From positions 1 to 27,475 of the forward strand of contig JAFQKO010000105.1 in the NCBI GenBank assembly GCA_017396865.1: 27,475 nt of DNA, written 5' to 3'. Under the pieces are notes generated by a model. It made no database searches, was not told the DNA's origin, and saw only the letters and a program-made list of their open reading frames with translations. The position numbers were made by a program, and so were the translations under genes. Positions 1-6,539 of this stretch are shown here, one piece after another. Within the stretch, counting starts at the first letter, position 1, and each line of letters opens with the position of its first letter. This DNA is from Clostridia bacterium. GTDB taxonomy: Bacteria > Bacillota_A > Clostridia > Oscillospirales > QAKW01.

Positions 1-189
1 AGCGTTACCGTGGTCTTTCGCTTTGTCTGACACAAAAATGCCTGATTTTTAAGTGCTTTGCAGTTTTGCCGCTGCAGATTTTTTCTTGCAAGGATGGCTT
101 GAAACCGCAGGAATACTGCCGTATTTCAAGGTTGAAAACATTCTTGCCGGGAAAAAGACCAAGGCAAAACCGGGTTTCTCACTGTGGCG

Positions 190-217
190 CACCGCCCAAC
201 GGGCGGTGTTTCTTTTT
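190..217 (+). terminator. Rho-independent terminator facing right
   Basis: Perfect 8-bp stem CACCGCCC/GGGCGGTG (190-197 and 201-208) with loop AAC, followed on the plus strand by TTTCTTTTT. The T-tract lies only on the plus side, so it would stop rightward transcription. No plus-strand gene is visible in the window, so it probably belongs to a convergent gene left of position 1, or it blocks antisense transcription into the exporter operon. Confidence 0.7.
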
Positions 218-238
218 GGTGATTTCTTTCGTCGGCTC

Positions 239-444
239 AAAACCGCTCAAAAGTGGTGAGATTCTGTTCAACTTGAGTGACGGCGTATGTCGATACGCCG
301 AACGAAAGTTGGGCGGAAGATTGCCGCTTTTTCTCAGAATAAAAAACGCTCAAAAGTGGTGAGATTCTGTTCAACTTGAGTGACGGCGTATGTCGATACG
401 CCGAACGAAAGTTGGGCGGAAGATTGCCGCTTTTCAGCGGTTTT
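239..444. repeat. Tandem pair of 88-bp palindromic repeat units with terminal inverted repeats
   Basis: Copy 1 is 244-331 and copy 2 is 347-434. They appear identical over 88 bp at an offset of 103 bp, separated by a 15-bp A-rich spacer. Each contains a central perfect inverted repeat CGGCGTA/TACGCCG with loop TGTCGA. Outside this lie CAACTT/AAGTTG and then more distant paired segments, so nearly the whole unit folds back on itself. The pair is bracketed by a perfect 9-bp inverted repeat, AAAACCGCT at 239-247 and AGCGGTTTT at 436-444. Extended to 18 bp this inverted repeat matches at 16 positions. No target-site duplication is obvious. On the minus strand copy 2 is followed by TTTTTT (346-341), so it may also terminate the exporter operon. 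It resembles ERIC- or MITE-type palindromic repeats in form only; I do not recognise the family. Confidence 0.8.
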
Positions 445-447
445 ACT

Positions 448-2388
448 TTATTCCAATTCAAATGCGCCGGTATAGAGCTGATAATACTTACCCTTTTCGG
501 CGATCAGCTTATCATGGTTGCCGCGTTCGATGATCCGACCCTGCTCCAGCACCATAATGACGTCGGAATTACGGACGGTGGAAAGGCGGTGGGCAATGAC
601 GAACACCGTTCTCCCCTTCATCAGCCGATCCATTCCCTTTTGCACCAAGGCCTCGGTACGGGTATCGATGGAGGAGGTGGCCTCATCCATGATCATCACC
701 GGAGGATCCGCCACCGCCGCGCGGGCGATAGACAAGAGCTGACGCTGACCTTGCGAAAGGTTGGCACCGTTGGCGGTGAGCATCGTTTGATACCCATCGG
801 GCAGGCGGCGAATGAAATCATCGGCATTGGCCAGCTTTGCGGCGGCGATACATTCTTCGTCGGTCGCATCCAACTTGCCGTAGCGGATGTTCTCCATCAC
901 CGTGCCGGTAAAGAGGTTGGTATCCTGCAGGATCACGCCGAGGGAGCGGCGCAGATCGGATTTTTTGATCTTATTGATATTAATGCCGTCGTAGCGGATC
1001 TTGCCGTCGGCAATATCGTAAAAGCGATTGATCAGGTTGGTAATGGTGGTTTTACCTGCGCCCGTTGCGCCGACAAACGCCACCTTCTGACCCGGCTCGG
1101 CGTAGAGGGAAACGTCATGGAGCACGATCTTTTCAGGCACGTAGCCGAAGTCCACGTGATCCAGCACCACATCGCCCGCCAGCTTGGTATAGGTAACGGT
1201 TCCATCAGCCTGATGGGGATGCTTCCACGCCCACATGCCCGTGCGCTCGGCACATTCCACGATGGTGCCGTTTTCCTCGCGGCAGTTGACCAGCGTAACG
1301 TAGCCGTCGTCGGTTTCGGGCTGCTGATCCATCAATTCAAAGATACGGGCAGCACCCGCCTGCGCCATCACGACCGCATTGACCTGCTGAGAGATCTGGG
1401 AGACGTTGCCGCAGAATTGGCGGGTCATATTGATAAAGGGCACCACCGCTGCGATGGTGAGAGGGGCGCCGAAGCCGACCAACGAGAGGTTGGGTGCACC
1501 GCTGATCAGCAGCAGGCCGCCGGTGACCGCCACCGCAACGTAGAGGATATTGCCGATATTGCCGAGGATCGGCATCAGAATATTGGCAAAGCGGTTGGCG
1601 CTTTCGGCATCCTTAAAGAGCTGCTCATTGAGGGCATCGAAATCCTCTTTATTCTTTTCCTCATGGCAAAAGACCTGAACCACCTTCTGGCCGTTCATCA
1701 TCTCCTCCACGTAGCCCTCTACCTTACCCATCGCCTGCTGCTGGCGCACAAAGTAGCGGGCGCTGTTGCCGCCCACCTTCTTGGTGACAGTAAACATGGC
1801 AACCACGCCGAGGATCACCACCAAGAACATCCAAATGCTGTAGTAGAACATAATGGACACACACATGGTGAGCACCACAACGGCATTGAGCAGGTTGGGC
1901 AAGCTTTGGGAAACGAGCTGCCGCAGGGTATCGATATCGTTGGTATAATGGCTCATGATATCGCCGTGGGTATGGGTATCGAAATAGCGAACGGGCAGCC
2001 GCTGCATCCCATCGAACATCCGACGGCGCATCTTATGCAAGAAGCCCTGGGTGACCACCGCCATCACGCGATTATAGGTAAAGGAGCAGGTGAGCGCCAC
2101 GGCGTAGATACAAAGCAAACCGATCGTCAGCTTTAAAATATCGCCCGAAACGGCATCCAAGCCTGCCTGCCAGCCATCGACCTTACCGATCGCCATGCCC
2201 TTTTCGATCAGCTTGATGGTCTGATTCATAAAGAGGGAGGGCAGGGTACTGGAAACGGCGGTGATCAGCAAGCAGACAGCCACCAGCGTCAGGTGGCGGG
2301 GATAGTCCTTAAAAAGCTGCTTAATGACCCGCTTCAAGGTGCCCTTGGGGGCTTTGATGGGCGGGCGGGTATCAGTTTTTCTCGGCAT
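448..2388 (-). CDS. ABC exporter half-transporter, catalytic subunit of a heterodimer
   Basis: A 646-residue protein with an N-terminal six-helix exporter domain (about 35-340) and a C-terminal nucleotide-binding domain (about 405-640), for ATP-driven export at the cytoplasmic membrane. Walker A is GATGAGKT (440-447), the signature is LSQGQ (544-548), Walker B ends in catalytic Glu569, and the H-loop is His600. The Q in place of G in the signature is typical of the subunit that pairs with a degenerate partner, as in TM287/288, LmrCD and BmrCD. Roughly 40 extra residues (about 365-405, with a Cys/Trp-rich stretch) sit between the two domains. An upstream in-frame ATG at 2460 exists. I chose 2388 because GGGAGG lies about 7 nt before it and conserved sequence starts there. 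It overlaps the end of the partner gene by 17 nt, which suggests coupled translation. The substrate is unknown; drugs, peptides or lipids are all possible. Confidence 0.9.
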   Translation of the reverse strand: MPRKTDTRPPIKAPKGTLKRVIKQLFKDYPRHLTLVAVCLLITAVSSTLPSLFMNQTIKLIEKGMAIGKVDGWQAGLDAVSGDILKLTIGLLCIYAVALTCSFTYNRVMAVVTQGFLHKMRRRMFDGMQRLPVRYFDTHTHGDIMSHYTNDIDTLRQLVSQSLPNLLNAVVVLTMCVSIMFYYSIWMFLVVILGVVAMFTVTKKVGGNSARYFVRQQQAMGKVEGYVEEMMNGQKVVQVFCHEEKNKEDFDALNEQLFKDAESANRFANILMPILGNIGNILYVAVAVTGGLLLISGAPNLSLVGFGAPLTIAAVVPFINMTRQFCGNVSQISQQVNAVVMAQAGAARIFELMDQQPETDDGYVTLVNCREENGTIVECAERTGMWAWKHPHQADGTVTYTKLAGDVVLDHVDFGYVPEKIVLHDVSLYAEPGQKVAFVGATGAGKTTITNLINRFYDIADGKIRYDGININKIKKSDLRRSLGVILQDTNLFTGTVMENIRYGKLDATDEECIAAAKLANADDFIRRLPDGYQTMLTANGANLSQGQRQLLSIARAAVADPPVMIMDEATSSIDTRTEALVQKGMDRLMKGRTVFVIAHRLSTVRNSDVIMVLEQGRIIERGNHDKLIAEKGKYYQLYTGAFELE

Positions 2389-4123
2389 TTTCCGCACCTC
2401 CCTTATTCTGCGAGGTATAAACCTCTTGGTAAATCGCATTGCGTGCCAGCAGCTCGGCATGGTTGCCGACGTCGTCGATCCGACCGCCGTTCATCACAAC
2501 GATCATATCGGCCTCCTCCACCGAGGAGATCCGCTGGGCGATGATCAGCTTGGTGGTGCCGGGAATCTCTTCGCGGAATGCCTTGCGGATCATGGCATCG
2601 GTATGGGTGTCCACCGCGCTGGTGGAATCGTCCAAAACCAAAACCTTCGGTTTTTTCAGCAGAGCGCGGGCGATACAAAGCCGCTGCTTCTGCCCGCCCG
2701 AAACGTTGGTGCCGCCCTGCTCAATATAGGTATCATACCCATCGGGGAACTGCATGATAAAATCATGGGCGCAGGCCAATTTACAGGCATGGATCAATTC
2801 TTCATCCGTTGCCTCGGCATCGCCCCAGCGCAGGTTTTCCTTGATACTGCCCGAGAACAGCACGTTCTTTTGCAAGACCACCGCAACCTCGTTGCGCAGG
2901 GTTTCCAGATCGTATTCCCGAACGTCCACGCCGCCGACCCGCACTGTACCCTCCGATACGTCGTAGAGACGGGAGATGAGCTGGATCAGCGTGGTTTTAC
3001 TGCTGCCCGTGCCGCCGATAATTCCGACGGTTGCGCCTGCAGGGATCTTCAGGCTGATGCTCTGCAGAGCATACTGCTCGGCCTTCGCAGAATATTTAAA
3101 GCTGACGTTTTCAAATTCCAGACTACCGTTTGCAACGGTTTTGAGGGGATTTTCGGGGTTTTGGATCAGGCTTTCCTCGTCCAGCACCTCCACGATACGG
3201 CGGGCGGATTCCATCGACATGGTGACCATCACGAAGATCATGGAAACCATCATCAGGCTCATCAGGATCTGCATCCCGTAGGTCAGCAGAGCGGAGAACT
3301 GCCCGACGTTAAAGTCTGCGCCGCCGCTGCGAACGATCAGCTGAGAGCCAAAGAAGATAACGAACAGCATCACCATATTGAGGCAAAGCTGCATCAGCGG
3401 GTTATTAAAAGCCAAAATCTTTTCGGCGCGGGTGAAATCCAGGCTGACCTTATAGGAGGCATCGTCGAACTTCTCGCTCTCCCGCTCCTCGCGCACGTAG
3501 GCCTTCACCACCCGCATACCCTGAATATTTTCCTGCACGGAATTATTCAGGTTATCGTATTTCTTAAAGACCTTGCGGAAGATGGGCATGGCGGTTTTGG
3601 CGACCATAAAGAGGCCGAAGCCCAGAATGGGGATGACCACCACAAAGATCCACGCCATATTGCCGCCCATATAAAATGCCATAGTAAAGGCAAAGATCAT
3701 CATAAAGGGAGCGCGGAAGGCGGTACGCACCAGCATCATATACGCCATCTGCACGTTGGCCACATCGGTGGTCAGGCGGGTAACGAGGCTGGAGGTAGAA
3801 AACTTATCGATATTACCAAAGGAGAACTGCTGCACCTTATAGAACAGATCCTTGCGCAGATTCTTGGCAAAGCCGCAGGAGGCGGTAGCACAATAATGCC
3901 CCGCCAAAATGCCGCAGGCCAGCGACAAAAACGCCATCACCAGCAGCATGCCGCCGTATTTATAAATCGTTACCATCTCGCAGCCCGCGCTGATCTCATT
4001 GACCAGCTTTGCGGTAATAAACGGGATGATACATTCGATCACAACCTCCAGCATCACGATCAGCGGAGAGAGGATCGATGCTTTTTTGTACTCGCGGATA
4101 CAACCCGCCAATCTTCGGAACAT
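2372..4123 (-). CDS. ABC exporter half-transporter, degenerate-site subunit of a heterodimer
   Basis: A 583-residue half-transporter with a membrane domain (about 15-310) and a nucleotide-binding domain (about 335-575). Walker A is GGTGSSKT (370-377) and the signature VSGGQ (474-478) is near canonical. The catalytic glutamate position is Asp499 (LVLDD) and the H-loop histidine is Gln530 (IAQR). These two substitutions mark the non-hydrolysing site of asymmetric exporters. The downstream gene supplies the complementary canonical Glu/His with an altered signature, so the two very likely form one heterodimer. The start is supported by AAGGAGG 7 nt upstream. It is the first gene of a two-gene operon behind a near-consensus promoter. 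The upstream two-component system is a plausible regulator, inferred from position only. Confidence 0.9.
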   Translation of the reverse strand: MFRRLAGCIREYKKASILSPLIVMLEVVIECIIPFITAKLVNEISAGCEMVTIYKYGGMLLVMAFLSLACGILAGHYCATASCGFAKNLRKDLFYKVQQFSFGNIDKFSTSSLVTRLTTDVANVQMAYMMLVRTAFRAPFMMIFAFTMAFYMGGNMAWIFVVVIPILGFGLFMVAKTAMPIFRKVFKKYDNLNNSVQENIQGMRVVKAYVREERESEKFDDASYKVSLDFTRAEKILAFNNPLMQLCLNMVMLFVIFFGSQLIVRSGGADFNVGQFSALLTYGMQILMSLMMVSMIFVMVTMSMESARRIVEVLDEESLIQNPENPLKTVANGSLEFENVSFKYSAKAEQYALQSISLKIPAGATVGIIGGTGSSKTTLIQLISRLYDVSEGTVRVGGVDVREYDLETLRNEVAVVLQKNVLFSGSIKENLRWGDAEATDEELIHACKLACAHDFIMQFPDGYDTYIEQGGTNVSGGQKQRLCIARALLKKPKVLVLDDSTSAVDTHTDAMIRKAFREEIPGTTKLIIAQRISSVEEADMIVVMNGGRIDDVGNHAELLARNAIYQEVYTSQNKGGAENAEKN

Positions 4124-4146
4124 CCAATTCCTCCTTAAATAATAAT

Positions 4147-4174
4147 AAAAGGCAATTCTTATGAACTGCCTTTT
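4147..4174 (-). terminator. Hairpin after the sensor kinase gene, overlapping the exporter transcription start
   Basis: Inverted repeat with 12-nt arms and one mismatch around a TTAT loop (outer arms AAAAGGCA/TGCCTTTT), followed on the minus strand by ATTATT. It lies 87 nt beyond the sensor kinase stop codon and can serve as its terminator. Because it covers the predicted +1 of the exporter promoter, it could instead be a repressor operator. Confidence 0.55.
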
Positions 4175-4203
4175 ATTATATCAAATTATAAATTAGCCGT
4201 CAA
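4175..4203 (-). promoter_or_regulatory. Sigma-A promoter of the heterodimeric exporter operon
   Basis: On the minus strand TTGACG (4203-4198), a 17-nt spacer, and a perfect TATAAT (4180-4175). The predicted start is near 4168, leaving a leader of about 45 nt before the ATG at 4123. The match to the vegetative consensus is 11 of 12. Confidence 0.8.
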
Positions 4204-4260
4204 ACCCTCGGCTGCCAAAATTATGAAATTTTTTCGTTCATTTTTTGGTGGATTTTAAAA

Positions 4261-5733
4261 TTATTCACGGTCTGTTAATAATTGCAGCCGCAGATTAAAG
4301 CGTACGCCCGCCCGCTCATTCACCGCCTCGCAGCGGCCGCCGTGGGCATGGATGACAGTACGCACGATATAAAGCCCCAAGCCGACATTCGGATTGGCAT
4401 CGCGCGTACGCGCCTCATCGGTGCGGTAAAAGCTCTCCCAGATCCGTTCCAGCTTTTCGGGCGGGATATTCTCGCCGTCGTTGTACACCGAGAGCACCGC
4501 CTCTGCCCCCTCCCGTGTTACCGTTACGGCGACCACACCGTTTTCGGGGGTATGGGTGCGGGCATTCTCCAGCACGTTGCGCAGCGCCCGCAGCAGCGCT
4601 TCTTCATCGGCGGAAACGCAGATCTCGGGATCGATAAAGGAGAGCAGCCTCTGCCCCTTTTTCTCGAAAAGCGGCTGCTCGATCGCCAGCAGCTCCTGCA
4701 CCGTTTCGCCCAGCTCCAGCGGTGCGGTCTTCAGCTTTTTCAAGCCGTTTTCCAACGCCGAAACCTCCAGCATGGAGGCAATCATTTCGTTCATGCGGGC
4801 GGTTTCCTCAATGATCACGTCGCAGCAGGCGGCATGATCGATCCCCGCCGTTTGCTCCTTCATCATCTCGGCATAGCCGCCCAGCACCGATAAGGGACTC
4901 TTGAGGTCGTGGGAAACGTTGGCAACAAAGCTGCGCCGCATCTCCTCCTCCCGCTCCAGCCGTTCGTTATCCTCGGCCAGGCGGCGGTTTTTCTCCATCA
5001 GCTCGCCGATAAAGGCCTCCATACGGCTGCTCATGGTATTGATGCTCACCGCCAGCTCCGCCAGCTCGGTGGTTGTATTCTTTTCATCGGCACGGTTGGA
5101 AAAATCCATAGCCGCCGCCCGCTTCGCTGTTTCGCTCACGGCAACGATGGGGCGTGAAACCTGCTTGGCATAAAAATAGGCGATCAGGCAACCCACGATC
5201 ACAACCACCCCTGCAATCCCCAAAATCAGCAGGTTCATAACGGAAACAATTCCCGAAATGGCGGCGATCGGCGTTTCAATGGAAACGAACCGCTGCTCCC
5301 CACCCTTGGTCTTCAGGATACCTCGGATCACCAAAACCTCCCGATCGGCGATCCGAACCCGCTGCACCGCAGGATCGCGCCGATACTCCGCCGCTCCTTG
5401 GTTCAAGGGCGGCTGCTTATCGAAGGGCGCACCCGGACCGAAGCCCTCGTTTACCTTGCGCCCGCTGGTATAGATCAGCACACCCTCGGCATTGAAGATC
5501 TCCACCCGCAGGTGGTTGCCCTCCTCATAATCCTTGATCATACGGCTGAGCCGCTCGGGATCGTCGCTGTAATGCTCCTCGATCGATTCATAAAGCGTTC
5601 GGATCGTTTCCTTCTGCACGTTGAGCATGGCAGGCTCTGCCAAAAAGAAGCAGCCCAACCAAAGCAGCGCCATCGTGGCAATGATGATGATCGCCACCAG
5701 AATGGTGGTTTTTTGCTTGATGGAGAGCCTCAT
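4261..5733 (-). CDS. Sensor histidine kinase, two-component system
   Basis: A 490-residue membrane kinase. It has a transmembrane segment at about 10-32, an extracytoplasmic sensor region at about 33-160, a second transmembrane segment at about 163-188, HAMP at about 190-242, and a short coiled coil at about 245-265. The dimerisation/phosphoacceptor motif is VSHDLKSP with His275. The HATPase domain has an N-box around Asn386/Asn390, NDGENIPP (418-425) and GLGLYIV (451-457). It autophosphorylates His275 and passes the phosphate to the response regulator encoded just upstream. The start codon overlaps the regulator's stop as ATGA, so translation is coupled. The sensor domain is not recognised, so the signal is unknown. 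The exporter operon immediately downstream is a plausible target. Confidence 0.93.
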   Translation of the reverse strand: MRLSIKQKTTILVAIIIIATMALLWLGCFFLAEPAMLNVQKETIRTLYESIEEHYSDDPERLSRMIKDYEEGNHLRVEIFNAEGVLIYTSGRKVNEGFGPGAPFDKQPPLNQGAAEYRRDPAVQRVRIADREVLVIRGILKTKGGEQRFVSIETPIAAISGIVSVMNLLILGIAGVVVIVGCLIAYFYAKQVSRPIVAVSETAKRAAAMDFSNRADEKNTTTELAELAVSINTMSSRMEAFIGELMEKNRRLAEDNERLEREEEMRRSFVANVSHDLKSPLSVLGGYAEMMKEQTAGIDHAACCDVIIEETARMNEMIASMLEVSALENGLKKLKTAPLELGETVQELLAIEQPLFEKKGQRLLSFIDPEICVSADEEALLRALRNVLENARTHTPENGVVAVTVTREGAEAVLSVYNDGENIPPEKLERIWESFYRTDEARTRDANPNVGLGLYIVRTVIHAHGGRCEAVNERAGVRFNLRLQLLTDRE

Positions 5734-6425
5734 TCGACCTTGCCGTCAAAGAGATAGCCCGCGCCGTGGATGGTGCGGATCAGGCTGCCATGCTCCTTCA
5801 GCTTGGCACGCAGCTGCTTGATATGGGTATCCACCGTGCGGGGATCGCCCTCGTAATCATAGTTCCAAATGGCATTGAGAATTTGGTGACGGCTGAGTAC
5901 CTCACCGGGGTTGGTCATCAAATAGGTGAGCAGATCGAATTCCTTTTGGGTCATGATCACCAGCTCGCCGTTGACCCGCAGAGATTTGCTCTTCATCTCC
6001 AGATCCACCGATCCGCAGCGCAGCACGTTATAATGTCCCTTGGGCGAGCAACGCCGCAGCACCGATTCGATCCGTGCCAGCAAAATGGTGGGCGAAAAGG
6101 GCTTGCTGATATAGTCGTCTGCCCCGCTCTTGAAGCCCTTCAGCTGATCATACTCCTGATCCTTGGCGGTTACCAAAATCACGGGGATCAGCGAGGTTTC
6201 CCGCAGCTCCTCCAATACCTTCAGCCCATCCCGACCCGGCATCATCACATCCAGCAGGATCAGATCGATCTTGCCGCTGTTGGCATAGAATACGTCTAAG
6301 GTCTCGTCGCCGTCGGCGGCCTCCAGCACCTGATAGCCGTGCCCCTTTAAGTAGAGGGAAAGCATCTGGCGGATACGGCGATCATCGTCGGCCACCAAAA
6401 TGGTAAAATCAGCCTTGTTCATCAT
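5730..6425 (-). CDS. OmpR/PhoB-family response regulator
   Basis: A 231-residue DNA-binding regulator. The receiver domain (about 7-122) has acidic residues Asp13-15, phosphoacceptor Asp59 in LLDVMMPGRDG, Thr87 and Lys108. The C-terminal winged helix (about 132-228) has the usual TQKEFDLL and DTHIKQLRAKL segments. Phosphorylation by the adjacent kinase should promote dimerisation on direct-repeat DNA. AAGGAG lies 8 nt before the first ATG, which supports that start over the next in-frame codon. The stop overlaps the kinase start by 4 nt. Two TTCACA/ATCACA-like half sites 11 bp apart lie upstream at 6502-6518, compatible with autoregulation but unproven. Confidence 0.94.
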   Translation of the reverse strand: MMNKADFTILVADDDRRIRQMLSLYLKGHGYQVLEAADGDETLDVFYANSGKIDLILLDVMMPGRDGLKVLEELRETSLIPVILVTAKDQEYDQLKGFKSGADDYISKPFSPTILLARIESVLRRCSPKGHYNVLRCGSVDLEMKSKSLRVNGELVIMTQKEFDLLTYLMTNPGEVLSRHQILNAIWNYDYEGDPRTVDTHIKQLRAKLKEHGSLIRTIHGAGYLFDGKVE

Positions 6426-6452
6426 CGTAAAAACTCCTTTTTCGGAAAAGAA

Positions 6453-6489
6453 ATATAGGATGCCAACCTACGGTTGACACCCTATATTA
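6453..6489 (-). terminator. Hairpin after the ADP-ribosylglycohydrolase gene
   Basis: Long interrupted stem AATATAGG/CCTATATT plus inner CAACC/GGTTG with a 3-nt loop, about 50 nt past the stop codon at 6540. On the minus strand it is followed by the pyrimidine-rich TTCTTTTCC rather than a clean T-run. A TATAAT on the minus strand (6492-6487) touches its edge, so it could also act as an operator for the response regulator gene. Confidence 0.5.
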
Positions 6490-6515
6490 TAAATCAGAGT
6501 TGTGATAAATGTGTG
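6487..6515 (-). promoter_or_regulatory. Possible promoter of the two-component system
   Basis: A perfect TATAAT (6492-6487 on the minus strand) sits at a suitable distance from the regulator ATG at 6425. No good -35 box is found: the hexamer at 17 nt is ACACAT. This fits a promoter that needs an activator such as the encoded response regulator. Confidence 0.4.
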
Positions 6516-6539
6516 AACTGACGAAAAATTTTACAAAGC

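Larger units (their letters stand above)
1..447. other. Gene-free intergenic region
   Basis: No convincing gene lies between the left edge and the stop codon of the exporter gene at 448. Short open frames here lack ribosome binding sites and run through repeats and hairpins. From left to right the region holds unassigned sequence (1-189), a plus-facing terminator (190-217), and a tandem duplication of an imperfect palindrome (239-444). I recognise nothing in positions 1-189 beyond A/T-rich tracts. Confidence 0.7.

Noticed and set aside
49..362. Short open frames at the left edge on both strands
   Set aside because: They overlap each other and the hairpins, lack ribosome binding sites, and have no protein-like composition.
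244..434. CRISPR array
   Set aside because: There are only two units, each 88 bp and palindromic along its whole length, with a 15-bp spacer and no cas genes nearby.
376..2136. Long plus-strand open frame of 586 codons antisense to the exporter gene
   Set aside because: It mirrors a well-supported ABC exporter gene on the minus strand. The translation is His/Gly-rich low-quality sequence with no domain and no ribosome binding site. It is an effect of codon bias.
2324..4138. Plus-strand open frame of 604 codons
   Set aside because: It is a shadow of the degenerate-site exporter gene. It crosses the gene boundary and promoter region and has no recognisable motif.
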